A stretch of 64,000 nt of DNA from Leptolyngbya sp. SIOISBB (GTDB lineage Bacteria > Cyanobacteriota > Cyanobacteriia > Phormidesmidales > Phormidesmidaceae). The stretch spans positions 4,960,001-5,024,000 of the forward strand of contig JAAHII010000001.1 of NCBI GenBank assembly GCA_010671905.1, in the 5' to 3' direction. Made by a program: the position numbers and the translations under genes. The notes under the pieces were generated by a model. That model did not search any database, was not told the origin of the DNA, and worked only from the letters and a program-made list of their open reading frames with translations. Below, in pieces: positions 25,901 through 32,563 of this stretch (its first letter is position 1; every line of letters starts with the position of its first letter).

Positions 25901-28183
25901 GAAACCATCGTGCAATACAACGTTGATATTGAGTTCGCTGACGCTAACTATCGCTGGCCGGAGACTTCTGGCGATCGCCCATCGCCGCGACTGTCAGGGC
26001 AACCCATGATGACGGGTGCTTATTTTGTGGACGACGACATTAGCGATAACCTGACGCCTAATGCTGCCAGTTCCCTCGCCGACCAGCGAGCGTTTCTCCA
26101 GACCCTCGACTTTGCGCTATCGCCCGCCAAACTCACCCTTGATACGCTACCCAATACGGATAAATCGGCACTGACCTTTTTCTTTAATACCCAGACGCCG
26201 CAGCGCTACGAAGGGATTGCGGTGAATCTGACCTACCAGGTCAATGAACTGGAATACAACATCAATCCGGAGACGGCGACGTCCTCCTGGCTCAATTTCG
26301 TCGTGCCGCTCAACGAACCTGGTGTGCCCACGCCGCCGACTGACCCCAATCACATTGGCGATGTGCAAATTCCCATCCCGCTGCGGGACTATCCGATGCC
26401 GCCAGCCCTGATCACCCATAAGGCGGTGCCCGACCCCGACGGCTTCTCAGGTGACATTCTCAGCGCGGAGGATATCCGCGATTGGAACTATGTGTTCCTC
26501 TACGAACATCCCGACATTGCCCAAGACACCGTGGAATGCCGCATCGATTACAACGTTGATTCGGCAGACAACGTGCCCATGCTGGTAGTCGATGATGCGA
26601 TCGCCCGCGAACCCACCAGTGATGGTAGCTCCGTCTTTTTAGTGTTTACTGTGCGCTTGTTCCCCCCGTCGCCAGAGCCGGTCACCGTCTCCTATCGCAC
26701 CCAAGCGGGCACAGCCACTGAGGGCGCTGACGAAAATACTCCTGGTGCTGATTATGTTGGCGTTAGCGGCGAACTCACTTTCGAGCCGGGTGAAATTACC
26801 AAGACCATCCCTGTCCAAATCTTGCAAGACAGTCTCTTAGAGGAGGTGGAATCGTTCCAACTCGTTTTAAGTGGGGCGAATGGCGCCACCATTCAAGATC
26901 CAGACGCGATCGGGACGATTATCGATGCGCCGCTGCTCGATACGCTAGTGCAGTTTCACCACGTCTATCCCGCGATCGCTCGCGACCTGGACCTGATCGA
27001 AACCGGCATCACCGAGGGGAATCGCTCTCAAATCTTGCTGGCCCTCGATGCCTGCGCCACCCTGGCCGAACGGGTCGAACAAGCTTGGGCCCGTTGGCAA
27101 GCGGTGTTGCTCACCCAAACCGCTCCTAACACCACCCATTACACCATTGATGAAACCCGATCCTTCTCCTCCGAGGCGGGCGCGGAGGAATCCGTTACCA
27201 CTGTGGTTAAGGTGTCTCCGACGGTACAGTTGAGCGCCAGCGATCAGCAAATCCTGAAAGTCGATTTACCGGGCAATCGCTTAACCGGGGTCCAGCAAAA
27301 TAACGTTGACATTCCCCCATTGCCCGCCGCTGAAGAGGATACCGACGCTGCCGTCCCACCCGCGTTCCAGTATGACGACGCGCAACTGACGCGTACCTAT
27401 GACTTCCTAGAATTTATCTTTGAGTCCCTGGCGGATACGACCGGGATAGAAACCTTTGGGGAATCGGCACTGCCCGATCGCAAAGTGACCGTCATCAACC
27501 TCGACATTTTGGCGTACCAAAGTGCCTGGGCCGCTATTCAGCTCACGCGCAACAAAAACCTGATCACCGGACGCGACACCAATCCCGCTTTTCTCTTCCC
27601 GACGCCCGCCGTCCGCTTTAAGAATCCGGTGACGCCGTTGGTCATCAACAACAAGCGGTGGGATATCGCCTTGCTCAGCACCCCCAACACGGTGGATCTG
27701 GCTGACCATTTGCAGGCGCTGTTCAATGTCTTACTGCCCCAGCCGGTAGAGCGCTCCTACGACCTGATCATCGCCTGCCAATATGCCTTTGCCCTGGCAG
27801 TGCAAACTCCCGGTGAGTTGAGCGCCGATGATTTGTTGGCGAAATTGCCAGTCTTGCTGACGCCGCGATTTACGGTGGAAAAGCCTGATGCGAGGGCGAT
27901 CGCCGCTGCTCAACAGAATGGCACCTACATCCATGACGCCGAACTTGCCACCCGCCAGTTGCGCCTCAATCTGGCTGCTGAAATCGAGGACTGGTGGCGC
28001 GATCAACAAGCGCCCAATGAGACCAATGGCCGCTTTATCTTCAGCGTCAGCCTGCTGTCTGACCCCACCCAAACCACCGCCAGCAACCCCAACCTGCCAC
28101 TGCTCGTCATCGAAAATCTAGAGCTGAAACTGAGCAACATCCGCGATCGCAATGACTGGTATCAAGGCAGTACAGCCGATTAG
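16931..28183 (+). CDS. Giant island protein 5, LysM-like and Calx-beta-like modules, function unknown (3750 aa)
   Basis: Single uninterrupted frame of 11.25 kb. No signal peptide or convincing membrane helix. Visible organisation: residues 1-885 are long amphipathic beta strands (for example VDFKVITVDVEVVVEVFVQF); 885-960 is an Ala/Pro/Arg/Ser-rich linker; 960-1900 is mixed and unrecognised. About 1985-2450 holds repeated LysM-like units: AQPGDTFEALAIAQLAQ, YVVQAGDTLSTLQQ, YPVKPQDSFRRLAMVALL and TLANLASQSGNGVTVAAIAI. Another LysM-like end (VPGLVAPGQRWIVPP) is near 2670. About 3215-3330 is a Calx-beta-like domain with FTVRLFPPSPEPVTVSYRTQ and GELTFEPGEITKTIPVQIL. The last 400 residues are unrecognised. 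ATG at 16931 is preceded by a weak GAGAA. LysM suggests glycan binding, but the missing secretion signal leaves location open. The 3' end is duplicated 2.65 kb downstream. Confidence 0.88.
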   Translation: MTATTPRQTTVDLGFVTELTVADETVNLILEKVQDREVTVFRGGMVAGQRLLLVALLEELLSDAEFAAPVSLQNLAITQMAVELRPEKGVFAFDAAIENVWSIALDSGPTIAIERLAVSVLSIKPPQSRNASNPGALTTAAPARQRANELAQQRKLTFAGDFFLFGGEFAVQVTHQFVSSTASTGGELVANRWTLAAIAENISITEIIKAFGFSQDQVDEFGLRDLRVTLAFTYDQTRYRENQRQFTDTQYTFRGELLWDTGIELVPGEETLQIEAAVQIAKTSSTRPDGAQSALQGEISGTVRATIPFFDTLQLSVSYQFTQTRSASRNSSALAQRSGELIFHLQISTLLLSAVYTTVPDPKSPNDPQKNRQLLTFSVSLVNGNNPTVGDLIAYVVSLYDPSIIDFELDPPWDELTNQEIALDKFSLEVDLTRKALIISYQTSLNVLIAEISDIGLSYQFGADPSTAQRQRQSARSASNKKVAIAVNLSIPGQPKKRLTWDPVNENPPKVPSGKAPIFELQFLALGQRVAFAPEIIQQARTVEQFTNVMRQSLVPLPPIKRRQNPLTALQGSLPSVVSSDPTQPISFTGQPIQFSAESGWLIGTQFVILGAIDLSLIFNDPFVYGLRLSLDGPIVKSFAGLEFEILYRRLSDNLGVYRAELTLPDAMRQFQVGIVSFTLPTVAVAIYTNGDFEIDVGFPWQGNFDRSIAVEVIIFLGLGGFYFNKLSAATATSTPSITDGVFDPVIEFGIGLRVGLGRTLRKGPLRAEVSITKLGILQGVFAVFKPTDNSRDQEIFFRVQGTAGIVGRIYGVVDFKVITVDVEVVVEVFVQFVVEVHKAIELALVARVSVRASIKVAFVRVRFKFGLTIREEFKLGSDSTPPWQLAPASGGAMAAPLPVFAASAPPVPKRSRAARAFSRTERSPAQPLNRHRPSPVATAATPAPVTVSATSTPLASRLQPVQFALPDYVTEQSPLTDGEGHLRFDIFFQVGLTRAETTADATSTVAGVALLFIENSLDQAADQSSKDFDELAKLLLKWVIYSYHPTLDRASFTAPIAPDNIALTQLELEAMYTDFVEDLEQSTPDELWTPLIAFLEQNVVFDITAESQDDEINGTIFPMIPQLTLVRQDGENQAIGSVAFDDEQEKLTLADAERLQDYFQALLPNHDQATDESLALSSTVTTANSSRPTLSFAQFLFLDYFTLIMRSALQNSIDTVRDTALENDPITLADLLAALGGSGTEPSASALQELAGMTSRFMLHGLRLPLFENDDVVATRPAYVATRQQFSLQVPGEAAVAALSLQKSGNTLPWIRFSGTTATAQSLNYDLGQQQELIDQLQAVDLSTIPWNDRPLAIAPFYGSTPQRYALRQQQTWQTPDGEAHQLWKLPADLSDYLKTKPTAATISLHYTAAGRPGEAISPTAVAADATPEYRWGTQFNLNVRRIARVDGNGFLPTVYALAELDTVGERSLQAFLNSGDTPTALHLLYLDDTGETTVLTQQATAAVALLKTNLALASADTDRLVALDASTPATFTPFLQLIQESSRLNNVGYWLTYRDTTASEPTGLPDALFTDGETAQLTVLLLFGSDPRSDSNCLHIPASHPDSGAIANAGAVNSTHLFFAESSQTLPVLKIPSGNLGFNLLRKEPEENAAAATDELATLYQLLYYEFPRQDKASLLEHFGQMQQERLPLGPVEIEGNETDWRYEKILPIYQFAPTAEADANALPLILKQTANPYNSIGQPFKLDFRWQDIYGNRLGDAGDILTDIDLAIGYFDPILGINQWPSVGESYFITPHSNSTAQITLELNFNQGKYIPTPAQAFAEVADQIKADRALYQQIYYQVHDPNLTFTLTTSVIPAWSAALTGNARSPFTQFVDDAYRYLVTLEFLQEFALPAEATVRPLHQIAQTLTIELADLADMNGDRPGIFSSNGPLQVPVSFRINASVDSLQTIAEKLVPNGTDPQAKVEEIVRTYAQTADLIDSEVVQPQLAFAQPGDTFEALAIAQLAQEEDDLVAAAVAAIAAELAEQPGILAVGTLFQTLDDRQKIAFDTTLEEIAANLLQQAGDDLLPADPEAAISQKVDELLSQPENLALPLRPGIVIPSLGDRDDYVVQAGDTLSTLQQVDDGLSSQVLREAIRDIRTLFAAGGVLTSQTTVDDEIATVLVLTVAENRLQAIATLATQSNSLDALTVVDLITANLTQPDLLIADQAILLGGADYPVKPQDSFRRLAMVALLRERGITDDSAISRTVTVEVASLEYEVALTAQEPPLLELTDRLNRATNHHRTVLETVRVVGNMREILSPATLTAQLNIVASRLQNIPGLLGDTDVVLADVSVETPLDDSQSLNQLIADLSTDQILTDQTTAGDVAVRNAPTVTENAGGLSVKANVDLILPDRFEIAPIGLSASQLALTTAPSTATTLANLASQSGNGVTVAAIAIANQTLANRLSPTEITLPPVVAQLLGLNQAAVEALLTEFLVTATERISASPILSVASTDTLYTLTAKLEQILETLKQTLNQSVEAVQPPLGAITAIHEQLTNLTGANRAALRELLDPAIATSPMAQLQSELLAADGTLKLQHEPSPVHFSGDSVATAITDEVDAIQAAIADLITAHAALDETLIATLETSLAVLHRMFDRSNLKLVVELLEQRSRRPLTVAEVGVALQQVPGLVAPGQRWIVPPAPKTVTQPVPIGDDENSVQYPEELLFSVDVQVTMSRPQELIHGQADNTLTPLPDAAKRTVESVAAYFSPKTIEPAPPSEPTDNADTAETDPENGAATRFSDRVASLTPFATAFEQAFPNLKLAVGRNEGNIDSTNPSNSDTVWAVHLGPTGIHYNIQEDFPFFFSIAPLSNTLMSGAVPVYAYTSGTGLSATPSSSIQANAVDLNRSARTFLQAIEDVLSPAIAGSVANDTTPISKPGETPTTVTAQGSIERLLTVKSKLADTISQQVTHILQTTLNPETAPYTDRRNLAVAALHKELLTHLADAYDIETIVQYNVDIEFADANYRWPETSGDRPSPRLSGQPMMTGAYFVDDDISDNLTPNAASSLADQRAFLQTLDFALSPAKLTLDTLPNTDKSALTFFFNTQTPQRYEGIAVNLTYQVNELEYNINPETATSSWLNFVVPLNEPGVPTPPTDPNHIGDVQIPIPLRDYPMPPALITHKAVPDPDGFSGDILSAEDIRDWNYVFLYEHPDIAQDTVECRIDYNVDSADNVPMLVVDDAIAREPTSDGSSVFLVFTVRLFPPSPEPVTVSYRTQAGTATEGADENTPGADYVGVSGELTFEPGEITKTIPVQILQDSLLEEVESFQLVLSGANGATIQDPDAIGTIIDAPLLDTLVQFHHVYPAIARDLDLIETGITEGNRSQILLALDACATLAERVEQAWARWQAVLLTQTAPNTTHYTIDETRSFSSEAGAEESVTTVVKVSPTVQLSASDQQILKVDLPGNRLTGVQQNNVDIPPLPAAEEDTDAAVPPAFQYDDAQLTRTYDFLEFIFESLADTTGIETFGESALPDRKVTVINLDILAYQSAWAAIQLTRNKNLITGRDTNPAFLFPTPAVRFKNPVTPLVINNKRWDIALLSTPNTVDLADHLQALFNVLLPQPVERSYDLIIACQYAFALAVQTPGELSADDLLAKLPVLLTPRFTVEKPDARAIAAAQQNGTYIHDAELATRQLRLNLAAEIEDWWRDQQAPNETNGRFIFSVSLLSDPTQTTASNPNLPLLVIENLELKLSNIRDRNDWYQGSTAD

Positions 28184-28277
28184 GCGGAAATTTATACAAC
28201 CCCATCAAGTTGGCTGATGCGGGCCAAGCAAGCGCCTCAACCGAGCGCAAACGCCTTAGTTAAGCATGCGTAGCCGC
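28147..28277. repeat. Direct duplication, copy 1 (3' end of giant gene 5 and trailer)
   Basis: Begins in the last dozen codons of giant gene 5 and extends about 90 bases past its stop. It matches 30799-30931 almost base for base (offset 2652), including the stop codon and the AAGCATGCG end. The matching part of copy 2 is not part of a gene. Confidence 0.85.
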
Positions 28278-28297
28278 CATCCCAAAACCCAGCAGTC

Positions 28298-28326
28298 AGG
28301 GCAGCAAATTAACGGTATCCTGCCCT
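28298..28326 (+). terminator. Weak hairpin after giant gene 5
   Basis: AGGGCAG and CTGCCCT form a seven-base stem over a 15-base loop, 115 bases after the giant gene's stop. There is no T tract; termination is only a possibility. Confidence 0.3.
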
Positions 28327-28356
28327 ATGCGTTTGCTGCATGGCTGCCTCTGTTAG

Positions 28357-28403
28357 GTTCGTTGACATCCTGGGGCAGTGGTTCGAGTCCAGTTACATCC
28401 ATC
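28357..28403 (+). repeat. Right attachment site: tRNA-Val 3'-half remnant (attR)
   Basis: CGTTGACATC of the anticodon arm is followed, after a diverged variable arm, by TGGTTCGAGTCCAGTTAC and TCCAT, matching tRNA-Val 3' half. The last 24 bases (28379-28402) differ from the intact tRNA at one position. The 5' half of the tRNA is absent, so it cannot be functional. It marks the right end of the island. Confidence 0.85.
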
Positions 28404-28526
28404 AAGGATTTTAGCCCTTACACTAAAGGTTTCAAGCCTGATAGTGTCTGCCATGCTAATACTTGGTAAGGCTTCTTGAAGCTTGTTGAGACATCCAATA
28501 ACGTGCAAGCCTTTAGCAGATGAAAA

Positions 28527-30611
28527 ATGCTGAGTGTTGTGTGGTTGATAGCGGTTGAGACTGAATCCACATCCTTGCCTGAGTGGATGGAAAGGTTAAC
28601 GTCTCATCCTGCTTGGGTTGTTGGCTCTCTAATATTGGCTGTTCTCGTCCCGCTCTTTGTCTTCGGAGATGCCCTCTCTGGGACGTTGAGCCTGTTTGGT
28701 ATAGAAAGTCCATTCCGTTCTCGGCATTCAACACAATCCGAGGGAGATCGACAAAGGACCCGCCGTAGGCTTTTGCAAATTCTCAATCGCGAAATTGACC
28801 AGCGCTTGGCGACCTCTCTTCATGAGCGCGTCAAACTCGATCTCTATATGGAAGACCAGCGGCAGCAGGTCGGCAAGCCTAAGACTGAGATTGTGCCTCC
28901 AGACAGGTCACCCCCCCTCTGTTTCCAACTTATCTTTACTCAATCGCCTTTTCCGACCTTTCCAAAGACAAACGGCTTCTCCCTATCCCATTGGCATCGA
29001 CTCAAAGCATTGTGGAGGTCTTTGACCAAGCCGATATTCAGGGAAAGCTATTGATCCTGGGAGAACCGGGAGCAGGCAAAACAACCGAACTACTTCATCT
29101 GGCCAGGGATCTAGTAGAGCGAGCCATCAAGGATGATAACCTGCCCATCCCCTTGATTTTTGGAGCTATCGGCCTGGGATAAGGGAGAACCGATTGAGCA
29201 ATGGATTGTTGAGGTGGTTAAGCAGCAGTACGGCATTCCCAAGCTAATTACCCAGCATTGGCTAGAACAAAACGACATTCTGCCATTGCTCGATGGCCTC
29301 GATGAACTAGGGTTGCCAAACCAGCAGAAATGCATTGGTGAAATTAATACGTTTTTAATAGGGAAAGCGCGATATGGACTCGTTATCTGCTGTCGTCGGG
29401 AAGAGTATGAGGCTGGACAAGCTAAACTGGATTCTCTTAAAGGTTCAGTTTACTTAGAACCGCTGCAAAAAGAGCAGATACAGACCTATTTTGAGAGACT
29501 TAATCGCCGCCATTTATGGGAACAGCTCCAAGAAAACTCTACGCTGCTGGAACTTACCCAAAAACCGTTATTTCTATCCATGCTAGTCGTTGCCTATCAG
29601 GGCAAGCCGATTACCAATGAGGAAGAGCTATTTGATGCTTTTATTGACCAAAAGCTTGAAGGGGCTACCGGTGTTTACCCACCTAATAGAGAACTGAACC
29701 CAAAGCAGACGTGCATTTACTTAGTTTGGCTAGCGCAACAACTTGAACGTGCTCATAAAACTGAGTTTTTAATTGAAGGTTTGCAGCCAAGTATGTTACG
29801 CCAAAATCGAAATGAACTTCATCTGTACAAGCTGCTTTACGAGCTGCTTTACGGACTACTTGGCGGACTGTTTGGCGGACTGTTTGGCGGACTGCTTGGC
29901 GGACTGACTGGCGAGCTGCTTTACGGGCTGATTAGCGGATTGATTGGCGGACTGATTTATTGGCTGATTGGCAGGCTGGGTATCGGACTGTTCTATGGGC
30001 CATCAAGCTCTATTGAGCTAAGCGAAAAGCTCATGTTTTCATTCTCAGGTGCATCAAAGTTTGGTCTGATTGGTGGGCCGATTGTCGGGTTGATTAACGG
30101 GCTGATTGGTGGGCCGATTTACGGACTGCTTTATGGTCTGATTGGCGGACTATTTTTCGGGTTGATTGGCGGTCTAAGTTTCGAGCTAAGTGGCGATTCA
30201 GTTGTCAATGAGACAAGTTTTCCAAATCAGGGAGTTTGGAAAACTTTACGAAATTCAATCATAGTTATTTTGGTTTTCGGGCTGAGTACTGGGCTGGTTT
30301 TCGGTTTGAATTTTGGACTGATTAGTGGACGGGATTTCGAGCTGGATATCGGACTGATTTTCGGGCTAATTGGCGGTCTGAATTTCGGACTGATTTTCGG
30401 TTTGAATTTCGGACTGGTTTCTGGGTTGGGAGCAGTTATACAACACGTCGCTATACGCATCGTGCTGACAAAAAATGGACATACTCCCTGGAACTATGCT
30501 CGTTTTCTAAATCACGCGGTTGAGCTTCGCTTCATGCAAAGGGTTGGTGGCCGCTATCGCTTTGTTCACGACCTGCTTAGAAAACACTTTGCTGCCATGT
30601 CTCTCGATTAG
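28527..30611 (+). pseudogene. NACHT-type NTPase with Gly-Leu repeat membrane region, broken by two frameshifts
   Basis: Three reading frames join to give one cyanobacterial NACHT protein. Segment 1 (from 28527) has a membrane helix, VVGSLILAVLVPLFVFG, and a basic helical region. A shift occurs at the seven-C run 28911-28917. Segment 2 holds the P-loop LLILGEPGAGKTTELLHLAR. A second shift occurs at TTTTTGG near 29156-29162. Segment 3 has NACHT Walker B ILPLLDGLDELG, the sensor-like GLVICCRREEYEAG, and a striking run of GL/GGL repeats (about 29850-30430) that could form several membrane-inserted helices, ending with FVHDLLRKHFAAM. Such proteins are STAND NTPases linked to defence or signalling. 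Both shifts are next to homopolymers, so read error is possible. If real, the gene is dead. Confidence 0.8.
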
Positions 30612-30632
30612 GAGCAAAACAAGCCTACGTAG

Positions 30633-30686
30633 GGTGGGCAATGTCGCCAAAACGTGTCTGTAAAGGAAGACTCGCCATTGCCCACC
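30633..30686. repeat. Inverted repeat of the GGTGGGCAATG type
   Basis: GGTGGGCAATG at 30633-30643 and CATTGCCCACC at 30676-30686. Sequences of this type are common interspersed palindromes in cyanobacteria; here it follows the NACHT pseudogene and could act as its terminator. Confidence 0.6.
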
Positions 30687-30798
30687 AGCCCCAACCAAAA
30701 ATCAATCCTCACTCACCAAAAACTTGATTCAACGCACGATAGTGAATTGGAACGGCTCGTCACCAAACTGATTGAGGTAGGGTTGCGTGAGGTAAGCG

Positions 30799-30931
30799 TC
30801 GCAATGACTGGTATCAAAGCAGTACAGCCGATTAGGCGGAAATTTATACAACCCCTTCAAGTTGGCTGATGCGGGCCAAGCAAGTGCATCAACCGAGCGC
30901 AAACGCCTTAGTTAAGCATGCGTGCAGCCGT
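30799..30931. repeat. Direct duplication, copy 2
   Basis: Near-identical to 28147-28277: it contains the last codons and the stop of giant gene 5, then the trailer, with a handful of substitutions and one extra base near the end. It is detached from any gene. Confidence 0.85.
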
Positions 30932-31068
30932 TCCAAATGCAATAGTTTTAACTACTTTTTTCGTTCTTTGGAAGTGGCGCGATCGCGGCAGCGCCACGAT
31001 AATCCTATGTCGTCAATATCACTGAGTTGATTTCATGAACTTGAAGAAACTCTGATGGGTAAGCGATG

Positions 31069-32478
31069 TTATCGAGCGGCATGAACTCCTTGGGCGGCAT
31101 GAATGGCTGATTCGATCGCGCCCTGAATCCAGCGGGTTTCAAATTTGCTGCAATGGTCGCCTGCGAAATAAACGCGTCTTTCCGGCATCACAATATCCTC
31201 AAAATTGGACATTGTGCCTGGTTCCAGCAAGGCCCCCACGCCCCCGGCATAGGGATCGTTGCCCCAGTGATGATAGACCGCGACTTCAAAGGTGCGATCA
31301 ATTTGCGGATGAATTTCCCGGAGGTTTTCGATCGCCTGGCGGATCAGATAATCGTGGGGCAAACTCGCAAAGCATTGGGCATCGCGGCCCCACGTGTAGC
31401 TGGCGAGTAAGGCTCCCCGCCCGGTTTCCTGCCCATGCTGGGGGTAGTAGATATTGCGAATCGCCAAATCGGTCACCGAGCCGCCGCCGTGGATGCCGTC
31501 ATCCTTTTCCCAAAAGCGCGAACTGCACTGAATGAAAATTTTGGAAGACGAGTCGTAGTTGAGCTGGCGGATCGCCCGACGCTTCCGGGGAGAGAAGGGG
31601 GGCGTCACTTCGATATGTCGCAGTTGGCTAAAGGGAATGGTGACGATGAGGTAATCGGCTTTGGCTTGAAATTGACCCGCCAAGGTGTTGTAGGTCACGG
31701 TGACTTGATTGGCCGCATTCTCGATCGACTCTAGCGAGGCCCCAAAGCGGATCTCTTTGCTTAAAGCGGGTAAAAACGCTTTGGGTAGGGCATCGGAGCC
31801 ATCGACTAAATACACCATGTCGGCAAAGGTACTGGCGTATTCATGATGGAGATAGCTGACAAACGACGAATTCATCCGCGACTCGACATTGCCCAGAATG
31901 CCCAACAGCTCGATTGCGCCTTCTGACCACCCGGAATGCTTGAGGAAGCCGCGCACGGAAAAGTGATCGTACTCGGCAATGATGTCATCCCAGACGGTCT
32001 CTCCTTGTTCCTGAACGCGATCGTAAATGGGTTTGAAGGTGGCTTGGAGCAAGTCGCTGGGATGCTGACCCTGCTCATGGGAATACACATCAAAGGCAAA
32101 CTTCGACGGGTCAAATTCCTTGCGGCGGACTCGCTTACCCTGCAGATGAATGTAAGCATTTGGATTGCTGAGGATGAACGGCTGTGTTTTCAGACGAAAA
32201 CGTTTGATGTAGGTCATGGTTAAGTCATGACTCTGGGGAATGCGCATCGCCCCAAATTCCGCTCTCAGCCCCGGTGCTAAACCCTCACGTAGGGTGTAGA
32301 CGCGGCCCCCCACCCGATGTTGCGCTTCCAGAATCGTAATGTGGTGACCGGCCTGCTTGAGTAAATCGCCCGCGACCAGTCCCGCCATCCCGGCTCCCAC
32401 AATGAGGATATTTTTCGGGCGGCTAGTCTGGGCGTCTAAACCTGTCCGAATCACCTCTAGCATTTGAGATTGGGTCAT
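31069..32478 (-). CDS. Flavin monoamine / L-amino-acid oxidase family protein
   Basis: FAD amine oxidase family enzyme, expected to oxidise an amino acid or amine to the imine with release of ammonia and hydrogen peroxide. The N-terminal dinucleotide-binding motif is ILIVGAGMAGLVAGDLLKQAG (about residues 24-44), then the GG motif VGGRVYTLRE and the family motif LRAEFGAMRIPQSHDLT. The C-terminal FAD motif reads VYFAGDHCSKFETRWIQGAI (about 430-450). 469 residues is the usual length and no signal peptide is visible. It is the last gene in a same-strand set after the glutaminase (86-base gap). The natural substrate cannot be told from the sequence; the LAAO-like features (EFGAMR, ETRWIQGA) favour L-amino acids. 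Confidence 0.85.
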   Translation of the reverse strand: MTQSQMLEVIRTGLDAQTSRPKNILIVGAGMAGLVAGDLLKQAGHHITILEAQHRVGGRVYTLREGLAPGLRAEFGAMRIPQSHDLTMTYIKRFRLKTQPFILSNPNAYIHLQGKRVRRKEFDPSKFAFDVYSHEQGQHPSDLLQATFKPIYDRVQEQGETVWDDIIAEYDHFSVRGFLKHSGWSEGAIELLGILGNVESRMNSSFVSYLHHEYASTFADMVYLVDGSDALPKAFLPALSKEIRFGASLESIENAANQVTVTYNTLAGQFQAKADYLIVTIPFSQLRHIEVTPPFSPRKRRAIRQLNYDSSSKIFIQCSSRFWEKDDGIHGGGSVTDLAIRNIYYPQHGQETGRGALLASYTWGRDAQCFASLPHDYLIRQAIENLREIHPQIDRTFEVAVYHHWGNDPYAGGVGALLEPGTMSNFEDIVMPERRVYFAGDHCSKFETRWIQGAIESAIHAAQGVHAAR

Positions 32479-32563
32479 CGTTTTTGAAATTAGGGTTTAC
32501 CAGTCATCGATGCCGTTTTTTCCCGCAATCCATCCGTTATTGAGGACTCGGGGATCGAGTTGC

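Larger units (their letters stand above)
4039..28402. mobile_element. 24.4-kb integrative island inserted at tRNA-Val
   Basis: Bounded by the 24-bp direct repeat of the tRNA-Val 3' end and carrying a tyrosine integrase at its tRNA-proximal end. Contents in order: integrase, PD-(D/E)XK nuclease-like gene, decayed transposase, then a five-gene operon of giant and small uncharacterised proteins. The first 3 kb is visibly AT-richer and nearly free of HIP1 octamers. The operon is GC-rich and full of HIP1, so the cargo has a cyanobacterial signature while the integration module does not. No conjugation, replication or phage structural genes are seen, so transfer would need outside help. The right half-site is diverged upstream of the 24 bp, suggesting an old insertion. 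Confidence 0.75.
30612..31068. other. Intergenic region with repeats, no gene
   Basis: Holds a small inverted repeat (30633-30686) and copy 2 of the giant-gene tail duplication. A 71-codon open frame at 30654 overlaps both repeats and shows no recognisable family; it is not called. A HIP1-like GCGATCGCGGC palindromic stretch lies near 30980. Confidence 0.6.

Noticed and set aside
28357-28403. Functional second tRNA-Val
   Set aside because: Only the 3' half is present; the D arm and the 5' acceptor strand are missing.
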